The translations under genes and the position numbers were made by a program. From assembly GCA_946408105.1 (NCBI GenBank), contig CAMJQS010000005.1, positions 1 to 40,857 of the forward strand: DNA of 40,857 bases, in the 5' to 3' direction. The notes under the pieces were generated by a model. The model ran no database searches and was not told where the DNA came from. It saw only the letters and a program-made list of their open reading frames with translations. This document shows positions 18,873-26,483 of this stretch, piece after piece (position 1 is the first letter of the stretch; each line of letters starts with the position of its first letter). The stretch is from an uncultured Selenomonadales bacterium. GTDB lineage: Bacteria > Bacillota > Negativicutes > Selenomonadales > Selenomonadaceae.

Positions 18873-18926
18873 TCGAGAAAAATTTTTTTGCGCGTTGAAT
18901 ATGAGAGAGTCAGTCGCGCCGATTAA

Positions 18927-19133
18927 TTAGCCTTCGCGAACCCAATTATGCGAGCCGCCCTTAGGACAGCTTTGGTTGCCTTTGTGCGGATTCGAAGCAC
19001 TGGTGCCGTGCCCGCATTTGTTGCATTTGTAAAAAGCGGCGTGAGCGACGTTTGAGTCGGTGACTGCGGGTACGACGAACGCTGCAAGAAACGCTGTGAG
19101 AACTCCGATTGAAATTGTTGCAAACTTTTTCAA
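18927..19133 (-). CDS. Small secreted Cys-rich (zinc-ribbon-like) protein, TTG start
   Basis: SD gggagg before TTG at 19133; signal peptide ending AHA; YKCNKCGHGTSASNPHKGNQSCPKGGSHNW. Confidence 0.7.
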   Translation of the reverse strand: MKKFATISIGVLTAFLAAFVVPAVTDSNVAHAAFYKCNKCGHGTSASNPHKGNQSCPKGGSHNWVREG

Positions 19134-19250
19134 GATGATTACCTCCCGAAAAATATTTTTGAAACTTTTGAGGGAATCATAGCACGAAAAATTTTTCCTT
19201 TGGTGTCCTGCGAGGACAATTTCAAAAAATTTTCTGCCCGCTGAATTTGA

Positions 19251-19279
19251 TTGTCACTCAAAACCGCTTGTGATAAAAT
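19251..19279 (+). promoter_or_regulatory. aroE promoter TTGTCA-N17-TAAAAT (extended -10)
   Basis: Motif spacing; matches the TGTGATAAAAT-type -10 seen elsewhere in the window. Confidence 0.65.
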
Positions 19280-19307
19280 GACGCCGCTAACGAAAGGAGA
19301 TTTAGAA

Positions 19308-20165
19308 ATGAATTCTATGGAGATAAAAAATTTTGGGATTATGGGTTACCCGGTCGGTCATTCGCTGTCGCCGCAAATGTACAAGGCAGCGTTCGAGGCG
19401 GCGGGCTTCGTGAATTACAATTACATTCCATTGCAAGTTCCCGCGGGAAAAATTTTTATGGCGGTCGAGGCTCTTAAAGGTTTGGACTTTCGCGGCGTGA
19501 ACGTGACGATTCCTCACAAGACGACGATACAAAAATATTTGGACGCCATTGACGCGGACGCTCTGGTCATCGGCGCGGTGAACACGGTCGTAAACGACGG
19601 CGGAATGTTGACGGGCTACAACACGGACGTTGCGGGATTTTTGGCGGCGTTGGCCGAGGCGAACTTTTTGCCGGAAGATTGTCACGCGGTGATGTTGGGC
19701 GCGGGCGGCGCGGCTCGTGCAGTGCTTTGGGGCTTGTGCAAACGTCGCGCGGAATTTATCACAATCGGCGCGCGCAATCCGCAGAAGGCTCAAGCACTGG
19801 CGAACGATTTTTTGTCTTACGGAAATGTTGAGGGCTTCGATTGGAATTCGGACGAGTTCAAAGAACTTTTGCAGACGGCAGATATTTTAATCAACACGAC
19901 GCCGCTGGGCATGTTCCCGCACGTGGACGACATGCCGCCCGTCGACTTGAAACTTTTGCCGGAAGGCGCGCTCGTCTACGACATAATTTACAATCCGATT
20001 GAAACGAAATTACTTCGCACGGCAAAAGAGCTGGGCTACCCGACGTTGGACGGGCTGTCGATGCTTTTGCTTCAAGGGCAAGAGGCTTATCGACTTTACA
20101 CGGGCGAGCTTCCCGACATGAAAGTCATGACGGAAACTTTGAAAAAAATTCTTTCGGCCAAGTGA
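19308..20165 (+). CDS. aroE: Shikimate dehydrogenase
   Basis: GYPVGHSLSPQMYKAAF, NVTIPHKT, GAVNTVV, GAGGAARAV, NTTPLGM. Confidence 0.95.
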   Translation: MNSMEIKNFGIMGYPVGHSLSPQMYKAAFEAAGFVNYNYIPLQVPAGKIFMAVEALKGLDFRGVNVTIPHKTTIQKYLDAIDADALVIGAVNTVVNDGGMLTGYNTDVAGFLAALAEANFLPEDCHAVMLGAGGAARAVLWGLCKRRAEFITIGARNPQKAQALANDFLSYGNVEGFDWNSDEFKELLQTADILINTTPLGMFPHVDDMPPVDLKLLPEGALVYDIIYNPIETKLLRTAKELGYPTLDGLSMLLLQGQEAYRLYTGELPDMKVMTETLKKILSAK

Positions 20166-20264
20166 AGTTAATCATACTTTCTCTTTGTGCGTCCAAAGAC
20201 GGGCGGTCGATGATTCGGGCGCATCGCTTTCATTCGGGCTGAAAATATTTTTTAGATTTAGGAT

Positions 20265-20430
20265 CTACTTTTTCTTTGCGTGTCCAAAGAAAAAGTAGCA
20301 AAAAGAAAAGACACCTCGCGGGGGCGTTGCCGGTAATCGCTCCAAAGTTTCAGCCACCCGCAGCCGAATGTTGCCCGCTGAATTCGCATCACGCTCATTG
20401 CGCGGGCAGGCCGTCCATCCGGGACGGCCT
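20265..20430 (+). repeat. Intergenic palindrome-rich element
   Basis: Perfect 14-bp stem CTACTTTTTCTTTG/CAAAGAAAAAGTAG (20265-20298), TGCCCGC/GCGGGCA (20372-20408), perfect 9-bp AGGCCGTCC/GGACGGCCT (20408-20430). Confidence 0.7.
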
Positions 20431-20468
20431 CAAAGTTCGCGGCGTGATTTTTTTACGGAGAAAAATTT

Positions 20469-21629
20469 ATGAACGACTTCGACGAGCGGTTGAGAAAATT
20501 AATTCACATGGAGCGGCACAACTTCGCGGGCTCTTCGTCGCGGGCGATTGTCGAGCTGGTGAATTTGCTTTTCGACTTCGCGATAAAAATGCGCGCGTCC
20601 GATTTGCACATCGAGCCGTTTGAAAAATCTTTGCGCGTGCGCTATCGAATCGACGGGCAACTGCAAGAACTTCACGAGCCGTTGCCGCTGTCTTTGGCGG
20701 AGCCGCTCACGTCGCGAATAAAAATTTTGGCGCACATGGATACGACCGCCGCCTTCCTGCCGCTCGACGGAGCAATCCACCTGGACAACGTGGAAATGCG
20801 CGTGGCCTCCATGCCGTCCGACGGCGCGGAAAGTTTGACGATAAGACTTTTGGACGCGTCGCCCGAACTGCACAGCTTAAAAGAATTGGGCTTCAGCGCG
20901 GCGAACGAAAAAATTTTTCGGCAGATGATTGATTCGGCGGCGGGCATGATAATTTTGACGGGGCCGATGAATTCGGGCAAGTCGACGACACTTTATGCCG
21001 CGCTGCGCGAATTGAATCGGCCGACACGTTCGATAATGACGCTCGAAGACCCGATTGAACAGCGCGTCGAAGGAATCAGCCAAGTGCAAGTCAACGAGAA
21101 AACCGGCTTGACGTTCGCGGCGGGCTTGCGGGCGATGTTGCGCATGGACTGCAACGTTTTAATGGTCGGCGAAGCTCGTGACGCGGACACTTCCAAAATC
21201 GCGGTGCGCGCCGCGCTCACGGGTCATTTAATCTTTACGACGCTCCACGCCAACGACTCTTGCAGCGCGCTCTTCCGCATGTTGGAAATGGGAGTTGAGC
21301 CGTATCTTTTGGCGGCGACTTTGAACGGCGTCGTTGCTCAACGATTGGTCAGGAAACTTTGCACTCAATGCGGCGGAAAAGGTTGTGAACATTGCAGAGG
21401 CACGGGCTACAGCGGACGAATTGCCCTGCACGAAATTTTGCGCGTCGAAAAAAATTTGCGCTCGCTGATAAGAATGAGCCGCGACCTCGACGAAATAAAA
21501 TCTTCCGCGCTTGAGTCGGGCTTGAAAACTTTGGCGGACGACGCCGCAGAAAAAATCCGCGCGGGTTTGACGACGCCAGCCGAAGTTCGTCGCGTCTTGG
21601 GCGCAGATTTTTTGGAAGGAGCCGATTGA
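20469..21629 (+). CDS. GspE/PilB-like secretion ATPase lacking the N1 domain
   Basis: ASDLHIEP, GPMNSGKSTTLYAAL, EDPIEQ, GEARDADTSKIAVRAALTGHL, zinc-binding CTQCGGKGCEHC. Confidence 0.9.
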   Translation: MNDFDERLRKLIHMERHNFAGSSSRAIVELVNLLFDFAIKMRASDLHIEPFEKSLRVRYRIDGQLQELHEPLPLSLAEPLTSRIKILAHMDTTAAFLPLDGAIHLDNVEMRVASMPSDGAESLTIRLLDASPELHSLKELGFSAANEKIFRQMIDSAAGMIILTGPMNSGKSTTLYAALRELNRPTRSIMTLEDPIEQRVEGISQVQVNEKTGLTFAAGLRAMLRMDCNVLMVGEARDADTSKIAVRAALTGHLIFTTLHANDSCSALFRMLEMGVEPYLLAATLNGVVAQRLVRKLCTQCGGKGCEHCRGTGYSGRIALHEILRVEKNLRSLIRMSRDLDEIKSSALESGLKTLADDAAEKIRAGLTTPAEVRRVLGADFLEGAD

Positions 21630-21630
21630 C

Positions 21631-21969
21631 ATGCTTAAAACAATTCAAAAACGGAAATTCAATCCGCAAGAAAATTTTTCAAAAAAATCTTGTGACAGCA
21701 AAGTAATTGACGATGCCTTCAAGGCTTTGCAAGAAATACAACAAGAAGCTCAACGCAACGGCACGTCGGAAATGACGCTCGAAGAGATTAATTTGGAAAT
21801 TTATGCGGCAAGGCGCGAACGCGAGTCAAAGGATATTGATATGCGTAAACTTTTATTGGAAATTGGCGAAGAAGCAAAGCTTAACGGAACCTCGGAAATG
21901 ACGCTCGAAGAAATTAACCTTGAAATTTTTTTGACTCGAAGAGAAATGGAAGCGCGGAGAAAAAAATGA
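21631..21969 (+). CDS. Antitoxin-like protein with two copies of an NGTSEMTLEEINLEI segment
   Basis: Overlaps the PIN toxin by 4 nt (ATGA); internal repeat. Confidence 0.7.
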   Translation: MLKTIQKRKFNPQENFSKKSCDSKVIDDAFKALQEIQQEAQRNGTSEMTLEEINLEIYAARRERESKDIDMRKLLLEIGEEAKLNGTSEMTLEEINLEIFLTRREMEARRKK

Positions 21970-22385
21970 CTCGTTATGCTGTTATTGATACGAATGTTCT
22001 GGTTTCTGCAATGCTCAAACCCATTTCCATACCGGGCGAAATAATTAATTGCGTTGCGGACGAGAAAATTATTCCATTACTGCATAATGAAATTTTGACA
22101 GAATATGCAAGAGTGATTAATCGTCCGAAATTTAAATTTTCTCAAGAACATATTGAAAAACTTTTGAATAAGATTACAGTCCACGGAAAATTTATCGACG
22201 CAAAAGAATATGATGAAGACATGTCCGACCCGAAGGACAAAATTTTTTATTGGGTGACGCTCACGGCGCGGGAAGAGGTCGAAGCTTATCTCGTGACGGA
22301 AAATTTAAAACACTTCCCGATAAAGCCGTTCATCGTGACGCCGCGTGAGATGTTGGAAATTTTGGAAAGCGACGGTGATTGTTAA
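21966..22385 (+). CDS. PIN-domain putative toxin
   Basis: AVIDTNVLVSAMLKP start; DPKDKIFYWVTL; acidic residues spaced as in PIN nucleases. Confidence 0.85.
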   Translation: MTRYAVIDTNVLVSAMLKPISIPGEIINCVADEKIIPLLHNEILTEYARVINRPKFKFSQEHIEKLLNKITVHGKFIDAKEYDEDMSDPKDKIFYWVTLTAREEVEAYLVTENLKHFPIKPFIVTPREMLEILESDGDC

Positions 22386-22872
22386 GTTGACGATTCGCGA
22401 AATTAAATCGGACGAACACGGCGAACTTGAAAATTTTTTGTACGAGGCGATTTACATTCCCGAAGGTCAATCGAAGCCGCCGCGAAAAATTCTTGAGCGA
22501 CAGGAGCTTCAAGTTTACATAAAAAATTTCGGGACGCAGGCGGCGGACGTTTGCTTTGTTGCCGAAGTCGACGGAAAAATTGTCGGGGCGTGTTGGTCGC
22601 GAATCATGAACGACTACGGGCACCTTGACGACGAAACTCCGTCGCTCGCGCTGTCGGTCTTGAAAAATTTTCGGCGCAAGGGAATTGCAACCGCGCTGAT
22701 GAAAAAAATTTGTTCACGCCTCGAAAAAAATTTTAAAAGAGTTTCGCTGTCCGTGCAGAAAGAAAATTCGGCGGCAGTCGCTCTCTATCAAAAATTAAAT
22801 TTTAAAATCGTCGGCGAACGCGGCGAAGAATTCTTAATGGCAAAAATTTTTAAGCCCGCCAAAATGATTTGA
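22375..22872 (+). CDS. GNAT N-acetyltransferase, GTG start
   Basis: LSVLKNFRRKGIATALMKKI acetyl-CoA motif, SVQKENSAAVALYQKLNFKIVG. Confidence 0.85.
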   Translation: MIVKLTIREIKSDEHGELENFLYEAIYIPEGQSKPPRKILERQELQVYIKNFGTQAADVCFVAEVDGKIVGACWSRIMNDYGHLDDETPSLALSVLKNFRRKGIATALMKKICSRLEKNFKRVSLSVQKENSAAVALYQKLNFKIVGERGEEFLMAKIFKPAKMI

Positions 22873-22897
22873 CACTGAAAAACAAATATGATTTAAT
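22869..22897 (+). promoter_or_regulatory. tRNA-Leu promoter TTGACA-N17-TTTAAT
   Basis: Exact -35 consensus, 17-nt spacer, extended -10; overlaps the GNAT stop codon. Confidence 0.7.
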
Positions 22898-22976
22898 CAC
22901 AATCAGCACGTGTCGGCAATTGACTGAACTTATCGGACGATTGCAGGCATACTCGTTGGATGCAACGTCACGTTGC

Positions 22977-23061
22977 GCGGGTGTGGCGGAATTGGCAGAC
23001 GCGCCGGACTTAGGATCCGTTGCCTTCGGGCGTGAGGGTTCGACCCCCTCCATCCGCACCA
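22977..23061 (+). tRNA. tRNA-Leu(TAG) with encoded CCA
   Basis: Acceptor GCGGGTG/CATCCGC, anticodon TAG in ctTAGga loop, long variable arm, GGTTCGACCCC T-arm, ACCA end. Confidence 0.95.
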
Positions 23062-23085
23062 TTTTAATTCGGGGAGGAAAAATTT

Positions 23086-23664
23086 ATGCATTGGGCAGGA
23101 CTCGTCATCGCGGCCTATCTTATCGGCTCGATACCTATGGGATTGATTTTCGGCAAACTCATTTGGAAAAAAGACTTGCGACGTTTCGGCTCGCACAACA
23201 TCGGCGCGACGAACGCATGGCGGATTCTCGGCAGGAAAGCAGGTCTTTTAATTTTTATTCTCGACTTCCTTAAAGGTCAGCTCGGCGTGTTGCTCGGCGC
23301 GTATCTTTTTGCTTCGCCCGGCGCAATGGTCGTCGGCGGTCTGTTCGCCGTGCTCGGTCACATGTTCCCGATTTTTATCGGCTTCAGAGGCGGCAAGGGT
23401 GTGGCGACGGGTCTGGGTGTCATCGCCGCGCTCATGCCCAAAGTCACGTTGATTGTCGTTGTCGTCTGGCTCGTGCTCACTTTGATTACGCGCTACGTTT
23501 CTGTCGCGTCAATCATCGCGGCCGTGCTCACTCCGATTCTTGCGGCGGCCTTCAAAGAGCCGATAATTTATTTCCTGTTCGCGCTCGTTATCGCTGTCTT
23601 TATCGTCTTCCGCCACAGAGAAAATATTCAACGCCTCAAAGCCGGACACGAAAATAAAATTTAA
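23086..23664 (+). CDS. plsY: Glycerol-3-phosphate acyltransferase PlsY
   Basis: YLIGSIPMGLIFGKL, GSHNIGATNAWR, FRGGKGVATGLG. Confidence 0.95.
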   Translation: MHWAGLVIAAYLIGSIPMGLIFGKLIWKKDLRRFGSHNIGATNAWRILGRKAGLLIFILDFLKGQLGVLLGAYLFASPGAMVVGGLFAVLGHMFPIFIGFRGGKGVATGLGVIAALMPKVTLIVVVVWLVLTLITRYVSVASIIAAVLTPILAAAFKEPIIYFLFALVIAVFIVFRHRENIQRLKAGHENKI

Positions 23665-23676
23665 GGAGCAAGCGTC

Positions 23677-24225
23677 ATGATGAAGAAAATTTTTTTGCTC
23701 CTCGTGCTGATTTTTTTTGCGGCTCCCGTCGAGGCGGCGGACGACGATTTGCCGTTCGACACGCTGGCACTCGCTTGTCCCGCAGACGAAAGCTCAGTCC
23801 TTGCGCTGATTAAAATGAAATCGGACGGCTCGCTCGGCTTCATGGTCGCGGAAAAAAATGTGGAACCAATCGGACTGGTCTTCTATTCGCGCAAGGTTTA
23901 CGACTTTTATTTGAACAAGGACACGTACGGCTATCCCCCATTGATTTTTAACATGATAATTCCTCAGCAGCAGCGCGGGCAACTCGACGACAATCTCGGC
24001 GAATGGAACGACAACGTTCACATCTTGCCGGTCTACGCGCTCTTCGACGTGCAGGACGGACAAGTCATTTGCGAAAAATCTTTTACTTCGGGGAAGGGGC
24101 TTAACCCTTCGCACTATCAAGCAAGAATTCAAAATCCGAATCACGTGAGGCTGATTGAAATTTTTATGACGTACATGCCGCGCCTCCATGAAATTGTAAA
24201 AAGCCAAAACATTTCCTTGCCGTAA
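23677..24225 (+). CDS. Secreted hypothetical protein
   Basis: Signal peptide MMKKIFLLLVLIFFAAPVEA; SD aaggag. Confidence 0.7.
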   Translation: MMKKIFLLLVLIFFAAPVEAADDDLPFDTLALACPADESSVLALIKMKSDGSLGFMVAEKNVEPIGLVFYSRKVYDFYLNKDTYGYPPLIFNMIIPQQQRGQLDDNLGEWNDNVHILPVYALFDVQDGQVICEKSFTSGKGLNPSHYQARIQNPNHVRLIEIFMTYMPRLHEIVKSQNISLP

Positions 24226-24235
24226 AAAATTTTTT

Positions 24236-24264
24236 CCCCGTCAAAGCGGCGGGGATTTTTTTAT
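24236..24264 (+). terminator. Terminator hairpin CCCCG...CGGGG plus T-run
   Basis: ccccgtcaaagcggcggggattttttt. Confidence 0.75.
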
Positions 24265-24336
24265 TTAAAGTTGTGCAGGCTGAAAATTTTATGGTACAAT
24301 TCGCGGAGAAAATTTTTTCGACCGGAGGTGCGGGCT

Positions 24337-25305
24337 TTGGATTATTTGATAGTGATTTTGATAACGGTTTCGGTAATCTTTGGCGGGAAGGCGGTTTGGG
24401 ATTGGAAAAAAAATCGGACGCCGCGCTTGGATTTGACGGAGCTCGAAGAGGAGCGGGCGCAATATTTGCAGGAGAACTTCGACAAGGCGACCGCCGATTA
24501 CAATTTTTTGGAGGAGGCGCGCGCAAACATTTCCGACCGCGAACTTTCTGCGCAGTTGCGACGACTTCAGCAGACGGCAAAAAGTCTTTTGGCTCACCTG
24601 GAAAAAAATCCTCAACGAATCGCGCTGGCCTACAAGTTCATCGATTATTATCAAGACCGCGCCGTTAAAATCGTCAAGCAATATCAAGAGCTGGAAGAAA
24701 CGCATTTGTCGACGGGCAAGGTTGAAGACTTGAAAGCTCGCATGAAACGGACGCTGACCGCGCTCGACTCAGCTTATCAAGACCAGTTCGAACACGTCCT
24801 CAACGACCAAATTATTTCCGCCGACGCCGAACTGACCGTCATGGAGCAACAGCTCAACGCGGAAGGAATCGACACTAAAACAATCGACGTGGGAGCTGTC
24901 GACGAATACGGCAACGTTCGGATTGATACCGACCTGCTCGACCGCCCGATTGAAAATGCGACGCCGCGAAAATTTTTCCCGCAAGGAATGCAACGACGCA
25001 GGCGCGGTGAAGTCGACGCCCTGCCGCCGGAAATGCCTTTCCCGGAAGAAGAACGCCCGCACATCGTTGAAAAAAAATTAATTCAATCCGCGCTGGCAAT
25101 TTTCCTCGGCTCGTTCGGCGCACACAAATTTTATCAAGGCAAAACTCTTCAAGGAGTAATTTATTTTTTGCTGTCGTGGACGCTTTTGCCGGGGCTAATC
25201 GGGACGCTTGAAGGGATTCGTTATCTGTTCATGCCCGTGGAAGATTTTTACACGCAGTACATTAAAAAAGAAAATCGCCGCGACAAAAATCGTCGGCGCA
25301 GATAA
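24337..25305 (+). CDS. XpaC-like protein with C-terminal TM2 domain (probable TTG start)
   Basis: SD ccggaggt before ttggattatttg; long helical XpaC-like region then ALAIFLGSFGAHKFYQGKTLQGVIYFLLS (TM2). Confidence 0.7.
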   Translation: MDYLIVILITVSVIFGGKAVWDWKKNRTPRLDLTELEEERAQYLQENFDKATADYNFLEEARANISDRELSAQLRRLQQTAKSLLAHLEKNPQRIALAYKFIDYYQDRAVKIVKQYQELEETHLSTGKVEDLKARMKRTLTALDSAYQDQFEHVLNDQIISADAELTVMEQQLNAEGIDTKTIDVGAVDEYGNVRIDTDLLDRPIENATPRKFFPQGMQRRRRGEVDALPPEMPFPEEERPHIVEKKLIQSALAIFLGSFGAHKFYQGKTLQGVIYFLLSWTLLPGLIGTLEGIRYLFMPVEDFYTQYIKKENRRDKNRRRR

Positions 25306-25327
25306 TTTTTCGGAGGAGAGATAAAAA

Positions 25328-26482
25328 ATGGCAGACATAAATCTTAACGACTTGATGGCGAAGAAAAAAGCTTCCGCGTCGACGGAGCAGGCAATCGTTC
25401 CCGTGGAGCCCGCCAAAGAAATCGCCAAAGTCACTCAACAAATCGAAACGCTCACGCCCGAAGAGAAAGCCAAAGTTCAATCGATTAAAGACGCAATCGA
25501 CTTGACGGATTCGAGCACGCCGCTAAGTTTCGGGGCACCCGCGCAAAAAGAAATCGCGCAATTCTCCGACAGCATTTTATCCAAAGTCCGCGCAAAAGAT
25601 TCGGGCGAAGTCGGCACGCTTTTAAACGACCTCGTCAGCAAAGTTAAAGGCTTCGACGTGACAAAAAAGAACGACAGCTTTTTGAGCAACCTGCCGATAA
25701 TCGGTTCGCTCGTCAGCAAGGCCGATGATGTCATGCAGGGCTACGAAAAACTTTCGACGCAGGTAGAAAAAATTCAAGCCGGCCTGGAAAATTCCAAAGT
25801 CAAAATGATGGAAGACATCGTGATGTTCGACACGCTCTATCAAAAAAATTTGGATTACTTCAAAGACCTGCAACTTTACATTCGCGCGGGCGAAGAGAAA
25901 CTCGACGAGATGCGCACGACGACTTTGCCGAAGTTGCGCGCTCAAGCCTCGGAGTCGGGCGACCCCATGGCCGTGCAAGTCGTCAACGATTTTGAACAGA
26001 GTGTCGACCGCTTCGAGAAAAAAATCCACGACCTAAAGTTAAGCAAAACTTTAGCGATTCAAACCGCGCCGCAAATCCGTTTGATTCAAAACAACGACAG
26101 AGTTTTAATCGACCGCGTGCAGTCCGCCATTTATCACACGATACCGCTTTGGAAAAATCAAATGGTTATCGCGCTCGGCCTCACCCGCCAAAAAGAAGTC
26201 ATCGAACTTCAACGCGCGGTCAGCGACGCGACAAACGACCTCCTCCGACGCAACGCCGAAATGCTCAAGCAAAATTCAATCGACACCGCCAAAGCCAACG
26301 AGCGCGGCATTGTCGACATTGAGACCGTCAAGAAAGTCAACGAGGATTTAATTTCGACGATTGAAGAAACTTTGCGCATTCAGCACGAAGGACGCCAAAA
26401 ACGTCAGGCGGCGGAAAAAGAACTCGTCGCGATTGAAGGTCGACTGAAGGACGCGCTCCTAAAGAACGCCACACGAGCTTAA
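25328..26482 (+). CDS. TelA/KlaA-family toxic anion resistance protein
   Basis: QKNLDYFKDLQLYIRAGEEKL; VQSAIYHTIPLWKNQMVIALGL characteristic of TelA. Confidence 0.88.
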   Translation: MADINLNDLMAKKKASASTEQAIVPVEPAKEIAKVTQQIETLTPEEKAKVQSIKDAIDLTDSSTPLSFGAPAQKEIAQFSDSILSKVRAKDSGEVGTLLNDLVSKVKGFDVTKKNDSFLSNLPIIGSLVSKADDVMQGYEKLSTQVEKIQAGLENSKVKMMEDIVMFDTLYQKNLDYFKDLQLYIRAGEEKLDEMRTTTLPKLRAQASESGDPMAVQVVNDFEQSVDRFEKKIHDLKLSKTLAIQTAPQIRLIQNNDRVLIDRVQSAIYHTIPLWKNQMVIALGLTRQKEVIELQRAVSDATNDLLRRNAEMLKQNSIDTAKANERGIVDIETVKKVNEDLISTIEETLRIQHEGRQKRQAAEKELVAIEGRLKDALLKNATRA

Positions 26483-26483
26483 C

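Noticed and set aside
18923-19123. 66-aa ORF overlapping the secreted mini-protein
   Set aside because: Alternative frame; the TTG-start frame has SD, signal peptide and Cys motifs
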